From assembly GCA_903847005.1 (NCBI GenBank), contig CAINCM010000108.1, forward strand, positions 1 through 7,424: a DNA stretch of 7,424 bases. The letters run 5' to 3'. Positions 1-6,372 of this stretch are shown in pieces; positions within the stretch are counted from its first letter, which is position 1; the number at the start of each line of letters is the position of its first letter. Both the position numbers and the translations under genes were made by a program. A model generated the notes under the pieces. That model saw only the letters and a list, made by a program, of their open reading frames with translations. It was not told the origin of the DNA and made no database searches. The DNA comes from an uncultured Chloroflexota bacterium. Its GTDB lineage: Bacteria; Chloroflexota; Limnocylindria; Limnocylindrales; Limnocylindraceae.

Positions 1-745
1 CGCAAAGATGGCAAACGGTGAGCATCGAAACGTGGAGATTCAGAACGGCGACACGGTGATCGTCTCTGCGTCGCCGATTCCGGGAAACGAAGAGGCGGTG
101 GGTCGGACGATCGACAACCTATTCAAGTCGGGAGCGAACGTGATCTACCACTCGATCGCGCAGGTCCACGTCTCCGGCCACGCCTCGCAAGAGGAGCTCA
201 AGATGATGCTCGCCCTCACCAAGCCAAAGCACTTCGTTCCGATGCACGGTGAGATGCGCATGCAGGTAGCGCACGGACGGCTTGCGATGCAGATGGGAGT
301 GAGCCCGTCGAACGTGTTTATCATCGAGAATGGGACACCGATCGAGTTCTACGCGGACGGGAGCGCGCGCCGCACGACGCCGGTGGCCCACGGTGCCGTT
401 TTCGTTGATGGATCATCTGTTGGCGAGATCAGTGAGATTGTGCTGCGCGACCGGCGAACGCTTGCGGATGACGGAATCGTGGTGATCTTCGCTACCGTCG
501 ATGCGCAGTCTGGCAAACCGATCGGTCGACCCGTGCTTGTGACGCGTGGCTTCTTGAATGGAGATGAGGACAACAAGCTCGTCGAGGCCACCATCGGGAT
601 CGCGCTGAAGGCGATCCAGCACAAGAGGGACCGCCACGCAGAGACTGGTCTCATCAAGGCGCAGCTCAGCGAGGCTGTCTCTCGTTTCCTGAGCCGCGAG
701 ACAAGGCGACGGCCGTTGGTAGTGCCGGTCGTTGTCGAGGTCTGA
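1..745 (+). CDS. rnj: Ribonuclease J, C-terminal part (5' end outside window)
   Basis: This is the last roughly 247 codons of an RNase J, a cytoplasmic metallo-beta-lactamase/beta-CASP ribonuclease with 5'-3' exo- and endonuclease activity in mRNA decay and rRNA maturation. The reading frame is open to the left edge, so the ATG at base 8 is an internal methionine. Counting from that Met, the beta-CASP/MBL end carries PIPGNE (24-29), HVSGHAS (54-60, phosphate/RNA-contacting motif of the family) and VPMHGE (78-83, with the conserved late metal-site His80). The C-terminal RNase_J_C domain follows from about residue 128 and ends in the typical RRRPLVVPVVVEV-like tail. The catalytic HxHxDH motif would lie upstream and is not visible. 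The gene ends in TGA at 743-745 and slightly overlaps, or nearly abuts, the next start. The family assignment is strong; whether this is a J1- or J2-type protein cannot be told from the fragment. Confidence 0.95.
   Translation, partial: AKMANGEHRNVEIQNGDTVIVSASPIPGNEEAVGRTIDNLFKSGANVIYHSIAQVHVSGHASQEELKMMLALTKPKHFVPMHGEMRMQVAHGRLAMQMGVSPSNVFIIENGTPIEFYADGSARRTTPVAHGAVFVDGSSVGEISEIVLRDRRTLADDGIVVIFATVDAQSGKPIGRPVLVTRGFLNGDEDNKLVEATIGIALKAIQHKRDRHAETGLIKAQLSEAVSRFLSRETRRRPLVVPVVVEV
700..736 (+). promoter_or_regulatory. Possible RNA hairpin next to the ftsK ribosome-binding site
   Basis: The 3' end of the RNase J gene can fold by hand pairing as GACAA (700-704) with TTGTC (732-736), CGAC (707-710) with GTCG (728-731), and GGC (711-713) with GCC (724-726). 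There is a two-base bulge, a one-base bulge and a 10-base loop. The stem ends exactly where the GAGG ribosome-binding site of ftsK begins (737-740). It buries the alternative TTG start at 732. A role in coupling ftsK translation to RNase J translation is an inference; the bulges make the stem only moderately stable. Confidence 0.3.
737..740 (+). promoter_or_regulatory. Shine-Dalgarno site that decides the ftsK start
   Basis: GAGG lies six bases before the GTG at 747, a good spacing. The only longer in-frame start, TTG at 732, has no purine-rich sequence at the right distance. The site lies inside the last codons of the RNase J gene, just before its stop. Confidence 0.6.
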
Positions 746-746
746 C

Positions 747-3050
747 GTGGGACGTGAACGGCGTCAAGCACGTACCACCGGTAGGGGGTTCATCAGCGGG
801 GCGGCGGCTCGGACACTTGTCTTTCTCGTATGCGCGGTGACGGGCGTCGTGCTCGCTGTTGGGCTGATCCTCCCAGGGCGCGGCCTGCTCGCTGACGCAC
901 TCCGGGATGTCCTGGCCCCTTGGTTCGGCGCCGGTCGGTGGATTCTTCCGCCAGCTCTGATTGCATTTGGCGTCTGGTATGAGCGAAGCGGCGAAAAGCG
1001 TGCACGCGACGTTGTTCGGGCACTCCTTGCGATCGCCGCACTACCAGCCATCTTGGCGATCGTCGAGATCATTCTGCCCGGTCGTGGCGGCATCATCGGC
1101 GCTGTTGCAGGTGGCGGAGTCGCCAGCCTGCTCACCCCGATTGGCGCCATCGCGGCCTGGGGCGCGATTCTCCTTGCGATCGGACTGATCCTCGCCGAGT
1201 CGACGGTGCGCAAGGTTTTTGCGCTGCTCTTCGGCGGTGCAAAGGCAGGTGCGCTCGCCGGCGCCGAGGTGATCGCTCGTGGGGTAGAGGAGCTGGCCGA
1301 ACGTCGCGAACAGGCTCAACGCGACCGAGAGGCAGCGCGCACCGCCGCCGCTGAAACCGAAGTAGAGACATACGACGACACCACACCGTCACGAGACGTC
1401 AGGACGACGTCCGGCGATGGCGTTGATGGGGCACTCCCATCGGAAGAGGCCGCGAGTATCAACGCCGCACGCCAGGTCCCCGTCGCCGCTCCCGCACTCT
1501 CATCCACGTTCGCCCCAGCGAAGGGGACAGGGGGCTCCGTTCGTGACGGACGGCCAACACGAGTAGAAGCGGAGGTCGGAGTCGAGCGGGCCGATGCAGC
1601 TCTTGCGTACACCCTACCTTCCACCGAACTACTCGACACACATGCGCCCGTCCGTGCAGGTGCAGGCATGGATCACGCCACGAACAGTCAGATCATCGTG
1701 TCGAAACTGGCGAGCTTCGGAATCGCAACGCAGGTCGTAGGCATCAGCGCCGGACCCGTGGTGACGCAGTATGAGCTCGAGCCGGATGCTTCCGTGCGCG
1801 TGAGCAAAATCGAGGCGCTATCGGACGATCTCGCCATGGCGCTCTCAGCGCGATCGATCCGCATCGAAGCCCCGATTCCAGGCCGCTCCGTCGTCGGTAT
1901 CGAGATTCCGAACCGAGACAGCAATGTTGTCGGCCTGAAGAGCATCTTCGAGGAGGTCGAATTCTCCGAATCTGGCCAAGGCCTTACCTTTGCTCTCGGG
2001 CGCGATGTTGCTGGTGCTGCGAGGGCAACGGACCTCACGAAGATGCCACACATGCTCATCGCGGGGGCCACTGGTTCAGGGAAGAGCGTGATGGTAAACG
2101 CGTTGATCACCTCGCTCCTCTTCCGCTGTCGGCCAGACGAGCTCCGACTGATCCTCATCGATCCGAAGCGTGTCGAGCTGTCGGGCTACAACGGGCTTCC
2201 GCACCTTCTTGTGCCGGTGATCACTGAGGCAGAGAAGGCGTCTGCCGCGCTGCGTTGGACGGTGCACGAGATGGAGAATCGATATCGGCTCTTTGCGGAA
2301 ACTGGAGCGCGAAACATCGCGGCGTACAACGAAGGCCGAGCGGAGGCCCGCGATCGGATGCCGTTCATCGTGGTCATCATCGATGAGCTCGCCGATCTGA
2401 TGATGCAAGACGGTCGAAGCACCGAAGAGCCAATCGTACGGATCGCCCAAAAGGCACGCGCAACCGGAATCCACCTCGTACTGGCAACACAACGGCCATC
2501 AGTGAACGTTGTCACAGGATTGATCAAGGCCAACATCCCTAGTCGCATTGCCTTCTCCATGGCGAGTCAGGTCGATTCAAGAACCGTTCTCGATGCGCCC
2601 GGTGCTGAGGACTTGATCGGACGCGGAGACATGCTCTTCCAGCCGTCGGATGCGCCGAAGCCGATTCGACTTCAGGGTGTCTTCGTTTCCGATCAAGAGA
2701 TTGCACGTGTGGTCGAGCATTGGCGCGCGCAAGGACTCCCTGACTACCGGCTTGAGATCGTAGAGTCTGCATCAGGAGGTGGCGGGACCTCAGCCGGCAC
2801 GTCGGACGATAGTGATCGCGATCGACTCTTCGATGAAGCGGTTGCGGTCATTCAAGAGCACGACCGCGCCTCAGCGTCCCTCCTCCAGCGGCGGCTGAGA
2901 ATCGGTTATGCACGGGCGGCACGAATCATCGATCAACTCGAAGCGGCTGGCTTCATTGGTGCGTTCGACGGATCAAACGCCCGCGTCGTGCACCGAGGCG
3001 GCGGTGCGGTCGACGGTGCCAACGGTGAGCTGAATGAACGAACCGAGTGA
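747..3050 (+). CDS. ftsK: DNA translocase FtsK/SpoIIIE family
   Basis: FtsK is a septum-anchored, ATP-driven hexameric DNA pump that clears and segregates chromosome termini at division and, in many bacteria, activates XerCD at dif. From the GTG at 747 the protein has 767 residues, a normal length for the short SpoIIIE type. Hydrophobic membrane segments lie at about 22-43, 62-78, 90-110 and 116-151 (the last may be two passes). A charged, Ala/Thr-rich linker spans about 180-285. The alpha domain starts near YTLP (288-291) and is followed by GPVVTQYELEP. The motor has Walker A GATGSGKS (440-447), Walker B IVVIIDE (541-547; D546, E547) and the ATQRPSVNVVTGLIKANIPS region. A C-terminal winged-helix gamma domain lies at about 692-752 with RRLRIGYARAARIID. 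A TTG at 732 would add five residues but lacks a ribosome-binding site. The gene overlaps the rodZ-like gene by 17 bases. In the gamma recognition helix, the position corresponding to E. coli N1296 is Ala (residue 722), while the R1300 equivalent is kept (R726) and E1303 is Asp (D729). Confidence 0.97.
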   Translation: MGRERRQARTTGRGFISGAAARTLVFLVCAVTGVVLAVGLILPGRGLLADALRDVLAPWFGAGRWILPPALIAFGVWYERSGEKRARDVVRALLAIAALPAILAIVEIILPGRGGIIGAVAGGGVASLLTPIGAIAAWGAILLAIGLILAESTVRKVFALLFGGAKAGALAGAEVIARGVEELAERREQAQRDREAARTAAAETEVETYDDTTPSRDVRTTSGDGVDGALPSEEAASINAARQVPVAAPALSSTFAPAKGTGGSVRDGRPTRVEAEVGVERADAALAYTLPSTELLDTHAPVRAGAGMDHATNSQIIVSKLASFGIATQVVGISAGPVVTQYELEPDASVRVSKIEALSDDLAMALSARSIRIEAPIPGRSVVGIEIPNRDSNVVGLKSIFEEVEFSESGQGLTFALGRDVAGAARATDLTKMPHMLIAGATGSGKSVMVNALITSLLFRCRPDELRLILIDPKRVELSGYNGLPHLLVPVITEAEKASAALRWTVHEMENRYRLFAETGARNIAAYNEGRAEARDRMPFIVVIIDELADLMMQDGRSTEEPIVRIAQKARATGIHLVLATQRPSVNVVTGLIKANIPSRIAFSMASQVDSRTVLDAPGAEDLIGRGDMLFQPSDAPKPIRLQGVFVSDQEIARVVEHWRAQGLPDYRLEIVESASGGGGTSAGTSDDSDRDRLFDEAVAVIQEHDRASASLLQRRLRIGYARAARIIDQLEAAGFIGAFDGSNARVVHRGGGAVDGANGELNERTE
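3024..3029 (+). promoter_or_regulatory. Shine-Dalgarno-like site of the rodZ-like gene
   Basis: GGTGAG sits four bases before the ATG at 3034 and matches the GGTGA part of the 16S anti-SD complement. It lies within the last codons of ftsK, so translation of the two genes is probably coupled. Confidence 0.45.
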
Positions 3051-4320
3051 ACTGCCTCCGAGTGCGGCACCGGGGATCGGAGCCAGACTCCGAGAGGCTC
3101 GAGAAGCGCGAGGACTGACCCACACGGCGATCTCAGCCGAGTTGCGCATCCGGCCAGCGATCTTGGACGCCATGGAGCGCGAAGATCATGCGTCGCTTCC
3201 GGAGCGTGTCTACCTCCTCGGACTGCTGCGAACGTATGCTCGTCACCTGGGACTTGATCCAGGCGCGGTGGCAGCGGCATGGGGTGGTGGCCCCCAATCG
3301 GGCAGCGCCGCCGAAACGGGCATCCCGCTCGCAGACAGGGCACAGCGGGACGGGGCGACCACGACGGGTCTGCGGGCGGCCCTGCGCAGCCTCTTTGGGC
3401 TGGGGGTCGTTGGGATCGGTGTTCTCTTCGCGACCGTCTTTCTGGTGGTCCAGCTGATTCGATTCGCCAGCCCACCGGGCATCAGCGTGGTGAGCCCCTC
3501 GGAGGAGGTGTTGACGCTCTCCTCCGAGACGAGAGTTGCGGTGATTCGAGGCACGGCTGGCGCTGGAACGATCATCTTGATCCAGAGTGGAGTGGGGGAC
3601 GCCGTGACAACAGAGGCCGACACGTCAGGTATCTGGAGCGTGGAGATTCCTCTCGGTGGCGGGCGAACCGAGGTCGATATCAGCGCCCTTGATCCGGCCA
3701 CTGGGGCCTCGAGCGGAGTGGCCGTGCGTCGCGTCTTTATCGTCGAACTCCCGATCAGCGAAGCGCCACGGCTGGACCTTCTGAGCCCCACTGCCGGCCT
3801 TCGCGTAAGCGGAGGCGCCGTCCCGATCGCCCTAACATCTGAGCCGAACGGGACTGTCCGTGCGATCGCGGTTGACTCAAACGGTGTAGAGGTTCTGAGC
3901 AGCTTCACGGCAAACAGCAGCGGCGCAATCCAAGGAGATCTCTCCCTCCCGGCCGGCACCTGGAGCGTGAAGTTCCAAGCGACTGGGCCGAACGGGACGG
4001 TGAGTGAGGTCGTTCGAGAGGTGGAGGTTGTCTTTGCGGGTGTGACCGTCAATCTGGTCGGCAACGGCGGGGGAACGTGGATCCGAGCCTGGACCGACGG
4101 GGTGATCGATTCGAGCGTTGGCCCAACGGGAGTCACCCTCCGTGCGGGGGAAAGCCGCACGCTCCGAGGTAGCACGGCCATCGATATCCGCTTCGGAAAC
4201 CCACGGGGTGCGGTGATCACCCTGAACGGTCGTATGCTTGAGCCGCTGGGGGCGGCGGGTGTCCCCGAGAGCTGGAGTTTCCGCGATGACGGACGTGTCT
4301 TGAGCTCAGCCAGAAAGTAG
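3034..4320 (+). CDS. RodZ-like helix-turn-helix membrane protein with Ig-like extracytoplasmic domains
   Basis: The 428-residue protein has RodZ-type architecture. An N-terminal cytoplasmic Xre/RodZ helix-turn-helix (about 15-77) carries LREAREARGLT and the signature LPERVYLLGLLRTYARHLGL (55-74). A single membrane helix follows at about 119-143, preceded by Arg residues, which suggests the N-terminus is cytoplasmic. A DUF4115/RodZ C-terminal domain spans about 337-412 (GTWIRAWTDG, LRAGESRTLRG, IRFGNPRGAVITLNG). RodZ anchors MreB and helps maintain rod shape in model bacteria; Terrabacteria homologues often sit next to ftsK. Between the membrane helix and DUF4115 lie about 190 residues that read as two bacterial Ig-like beta-sandwich repeats (about 148-240 and 247-335). 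The clues are ISVVSPSEEVLTLSSET, GIWSVEIPLGGG, LDLLSPTAGLRVSGG and LPAGTWSVKFQATGPNG. This is longer than the simple linker of many RodZ proteins. No mreB is in the window, so the MreB role is not shown. The start is fixed by the ATG with a nearby GGTGAG. Confidence 0.85.
   Translation: MNEPSELPPSAAPGIGARLREAREARGLTHTAISAELRIRPAILDAMEREDHASLPERVYLLGLLRTYARHLGLDPGAVAAAWGGGPQSGSAAETGIPLADRAQRDGATTTGLRAALRSLFGLGVVGIGVLFATVFLVVQLIRFASPPGISVVSPSEEVLTLSSETRVAVIRGTAGAGTIILIQSGVGDAVTTEADTSGIWSVEIPLGGGRTEVDISALDPATGASSGVAVRRVFIVELPISEAPRLDLLSPTAGLRVSGGAVPIALTSEPNGTVRAIAVDSNGVEVLSSFTANSSGAIQGDLSLPAGTWSVKFQATGPNGTVSEVVREVEVVFAGVTVNLVGNGGGTWIRAWTDGVIDSSVGPTGVTLRAGESRTLRGSTAIDIRFGNPRGAVITLNGRMLEPLGAAGVPESWSFRDDGRVLSSARK
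3498..3528 (+). repeat. Perfect inverted repeat (strong hairpin) inside the rodZ-like gene
   Basis: CTCGGAGGAG (3498-3507) is perfectly complementary to CTCCTCCGAG (3519-3528), with an 11-base spacer, giving a 10-bp GC-rich stem. It falls in codons 155-165, just after the membrane segment and before the first Ig-like repeat. No T-run follows it, so it is not a classical intrinsic terminator. Function is unknown; it may be a chance product of codon use. Confidence 0.5.
4141..4161 (+). repeat. Short inverted repeat near the 3' end of the rodZ-like gene
   Basis: CGTGCGG (4141-4147) pairs perfectly with CCGCACG (4155-4161) across a seven-base loop. It lies inside the DUF4115-coding part, about 160 bases before the stop. 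No T-run follows. Function is unknown and chance is quite possible in GC-rich coding DNA. Confidence 0.35.
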
Positions 4321-4324
4321 GAGG
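4319..4324 (+). promoter_or_regulatory. Consensus Shine-Dalgarno of the yajQ-family gene, overlapping the upstream stop
   Basis: AGGAGG begins within the TAG stop of the rodZ-like gene (4318-4320) and ends five bases before the ATG at 4330. It is the best ribosome-binding site in the window, which suggests strong, independently initiated translation of the small downstream gene. Confidence 0.8.
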
Positions 4325-4329
4325 GGAGA

Positions 4330-4821
4330 ATGCCAACCGAAAACTCGTTCGACGTGGTATCCGACTATGACCGCCAAGAGATGAAAAACGCGCTCGACCA
4401 GACTCGCCGCGAGGTGGCTACTCGATATGACTTCCGTGGTGCGACGGCTGAAATCGAAGAGGAGAAGGAGGGTCTGGTGGTCAGGGTCGATGGCGAGCTG
4501 CGACTGAAGGCGCTCCGCGACATCCTCGAGTCGAAGGCGGTAAAGCGGGGGATCGATCTGCGCACCTTTGGGTGGGGGAAGCCTGAAGCCGCTGGGAGTG
4601 AGACGCTTCGGATTCACGTGAAACTTCGCAGCGGATTGGACGATCCGACCGCAAAGAAGATCACAAAGGCGATTCGCGACAGTTTCCCGAAGGTAAAGAC
4701 ACAGATTCAAGGCGCAGCTGTCCGTGTAACGGGCAAGTCCCGTGACGAGCTCCAAGCGGTGATTGACTACCTTCGCACGATGGAGCTAGACCGCCCCCTC
4801 CAGTTCGAAAACTACCGCTGA
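4330..4821 (+). CDS. yajQ: YajQ family nucleotide/cyclic-di-GMP-binding protein (DUF520)
   Basis: The 163-residue product is full length for the YajQ/DUF520 family, small soluble proteins of two ferredoxin-like folds. Members have been reported to bind nucleotides or tRNA, and Xanthomonas and Pseudomonas members bind cyclic di-GMP and affect transcription. Family hallmarks are the N-terminal SFDVVS (6-11), TRYDFRG (31-37), the KLRSGLDDPTAKKITKAIRD stretch (98-117), VRVTGKSRDELQAVI (131-145) and the closing PLQFENYR (156-163). The second half contains IQGA where family members often have IQGD. The start is the ATG five bases after a consensus AGGAGG. It sits nine bases from each neighbour, between the rodZ-like and Mur-ligase genes, so it is probably co-transcribed with envelope and division genes. 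No cyclic-di-GMP synthase or hydrolase is in the window, so the ligand here is unproven. Confidence 0.93.
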   Translation: MPTENSFDVVSDYDRQEMKNALDQTRREVATRYDFRGATAEIEEEKEGLVVRVDGELRLKALRDILESKAVKRGIDLRTFGWGKPEAAGSETLRIHVKLRSGLDDPTAKKITKAIRDSFPKVKTQIQGAAVRVTGKSRDELQAVIDYLRTMELDRPLQFENYR

Positions 4822-4825
4822 GGGG
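4820..4825 (+). promoter_or_regulatory. Shine-Dalgarno site supporting the murC GTG start
   Basis: GAGGGG overlaps the TGA stop of the yajQ gene (4819-4821) and lies five bases before the GTG at 4831. It supports GTG as the start and coupling to the upstream gene. Confidence 0.65.
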
Positions 4826-4830
4826 CCCTG

Positions 4831-6372
4831 GTGACTCGCCGGATCGAAGAGATCGCTGCGGGTCTCGCCCCAGCACGCCCTGGCGTGCCCTTCACCTTGC
4901 CACTGCGACTTCACGTGGTCGGCGTTGGCGGTACCGCTGCGACCGCCGCGGCCCTGCACGCTGCCGCCCTCGGGGTTCAGGTAACTGGCTACGACCGTGA
5001 ACTCTCGCCTGGGACCGCCCAACTGCTGACTGCGGCGGGGGTGAAGATCAGCCCCGAAGGGGATCTCGATCCGGTGCGGAGTTCAGACCTCGTCGCGATT
5101 TCAAAGGCGATCACGAGCACGCTGCCGGACCACCCGCAGCTGCAGGCTGCACGGGCGGCGGGGCTGCCGCTGATCTCGCTCCAACAGGTGATCGCCGATG
5201 CGGCTGCGACGAGAGGCGGACCCCTACTCGGGGTCGCTGGCACGCACGGCAAGACCACCTCGACCGGCTGGCTGCTCGCCGCGATGCGCGCCTCTGGGCG
5301 TGACCCTTCGGCATTTGTAGGAGGCCCCCTTCCAGAGGGGGAGGGGAGCCCAGCCGGTGCCCCAGTTCACCTCGGGAGTGAACCTGGCTTCATCGTCGAG
5401 GCTGACGAGTATGGGGGAAACTTCGACCCCTATGCGGCCGACGGAGCCCTGATCCTGAACGCCGACTGGGACCACCCAGACGTCTTTGCAGATCGTGCAG
5501 CGGTCGTGCGAGCCTTTGCTGATTGGGCGACCCCAGTGCTTGGTCGGGGACCGGTGGTCGTCAATGTTGCTGATCTCGGAGGGTTCGAGGTTGCGGCAGT
5601 ACTTCGGCAGTGCGGCGGCGAGAACCTCATCACCTACGCGTTGCGTGCACGGGGTGGGGCAGCCGAGGGGCCCGATGCCAACGCAGAGGTCACCGCGGAG
5701 CTCGTAGAGGCCGGGGGCGGCCGGGTTGCTCTCCGAAACCTCACGCTGAGCGCAAAGGCCAGCAGTATCGCCCCTGCGGCAGCAGGACTCGTTGGCGCCG
5801 ACCTTTCCCTCGGGCTGCTCGGGGTGCACAACGCGGCGAACGCGCTTGGTGTCGCCATTTTCGCAGCTTCGTCAGGCGGAAACGCCGAGGGCATCCGCAG
5901 TTCGCTCGCCAACTTCCCTGGGGTCGGGCGGCGCATGGAGGTGCGCTACGACCGTGGGGGAGTCACCATCCTGGACGACTACGGCCACCATCCGACCGCG
6001 ATCGATGCAACGATTTCGACCGTGCGCCTTCGCTATCCCGGACGCCCACTCGTACTCGCGATCGAGCCGTTGACCTACCACCGCACCGCCGCACTTTTGA
6101 CCCCGATCGCCCGTTCGTGTGCCGCAGCAGACCGCGTGCTTGTCGCAGACATTTTCGCCGTGCGGGATACCGATCTCTCGATCGCAAGTGCTGCGGGGCT
6201 CGCTGCGGCGATCGCTGAATTCGGCGTTCCTGCAGAGGCTCCTGGCTCGATTGAGGCGACCGCTGACCGCATAGCCAATCTGGCTCTCGCCGACGCCGTG
6301 GTGCTTGTGATGGGGGGCGGGCGTTCAACCGAACTCGCAACTCGCCTGGCGAGAACTCTCGGAAGCCGCTAG
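4831..6372 (+). CDS. murC: Mur ligase, probably UDP-N-acetylmuramate--L-alanine ligase (MurC); Mpl-like features
   Basis: MurC adds L-Ala to UDP-MurNAc with ATP in the cytoplasm, the first step of the peptidoglycan stem peptide. The 513-residue protein shows all three Mur domains. The N-terminal Rossmann-like UDP-binding domain begins near VVGVGGTAAT (29-38) and has a MurC-like ISKAI (90-94). The ATPase domain has the P-loop GTHGKTT (137-143), EADEY (190-194), NADWDHPD (210-217) and GVHNAANALG (331-340). The C-terminal domain has FPGVGRRMEV (362-371), DDYGHHPTAIDAT (382-394) and EPLTYHRT (412-419). Oddities are the loss of the usual GMS after the first glycines, EPLTYHRT in place of MurC's FQPHxxxRT, and GGGRSTELA (495-503) where MurC has GAGxI. 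RRxEV and HHPTAI recall Mpl, the murein-tripeptide recycling ligase. MurC remains the best call because the N-terminal motif is MurC-like and the context is biosynthetic. It lies outside any mur/dcw cluster. The GTG start is backed by GAGGGG five bases upstream. Confidence 0.8.
   Translation: MTRRIEEIAAGLAPARPGVPFTLPLRLHVVGVGGTAATAAALHAAALGVQVTGYDRELSPGTAQLLTAAGVKISPEGDLDPVRSSDLVAISKAITSTLPDHPQLQAARAAGLPLISLQQVIADAAATRGGPLLGVAGTHGKTTSTGWLLAAMRASGRDPSAFVGGPLPEGEGSPAGAPVHLGSEPGFIVEADEYGGNFDPYAADGALILNADWDHPDVFADRAAVVRAFADWATPVLGRGPVVVNVADLGGFEVAAVLRQCGGENLITYALRARGGAAEGPDANAEVTAELVEAGGGRVALRNLTLSAKASSIAPAAAGLVGADLSLGLLGVHNAANALGVAIFAASSGGNAEGIRSSLANFPGVGRRMEVRYDRGGVTILDDYGHHPTAIDATISTVRLRYPGRPLVLAIEPLTYHRTAALLTPIARSCAAADRVLVADIFAVRDTDLSIASAAGLAAAIAEFGVPAEAPGSIEATADRIANLALADAVVLVMGGGRSTELATRLARTLGSR

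Noticed and set aside
732..734. TTG as the ftsK start codon, giving a protein five residues longer
   Set aside because: No Shine-Dalgarno sequence precedes it at a suitable distance and it falls in a potential stem. GTG at 747 has GAGG six bases upstream.
3511..3540. TTGACG resembling a -35 promoter box inside the rodZ-like gene
   Set aside because: No TATAAT-like hexamer lies at 16-18 bases downstream, and the hexamer sits in the loop of the inverted repeat. It is too weak to call a promoter.
3243..4220. Long minus-strand open frame (325 codons) opposite the rodZ-like gene
   Set aside because: Its translation is rich in Arg, Thr, Ser and Pro with no domain pattern, typical of the antisense of a GC-rich gene. 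The plus-strand frame has clear HTH, membrane and DUF4115 signatures.
5338..5345. GGGGAGGG, an exact match to the E. coli KOPS pattern GGGNAGGG, next to a small CCCCCT/AGGGGG hairpin (5325-5341)
   Set aside because: About one match per strand is expected by chance in GC-rich DNA of this length, and the FtsK gamma domain here differs from E. coli at a recognition residue. It lies in a Gly/Pro/Glu-rich loop of the Mur ligase, which accounts for the G-run.
5224..5829. Minus-strand open frame of 201 codons opposite murC
   Set aside because: It is a shadow of the Mur-ligase frame, which has P-loop and conserved acidic and His motifs over this stretch. The antisense product shows no family features.
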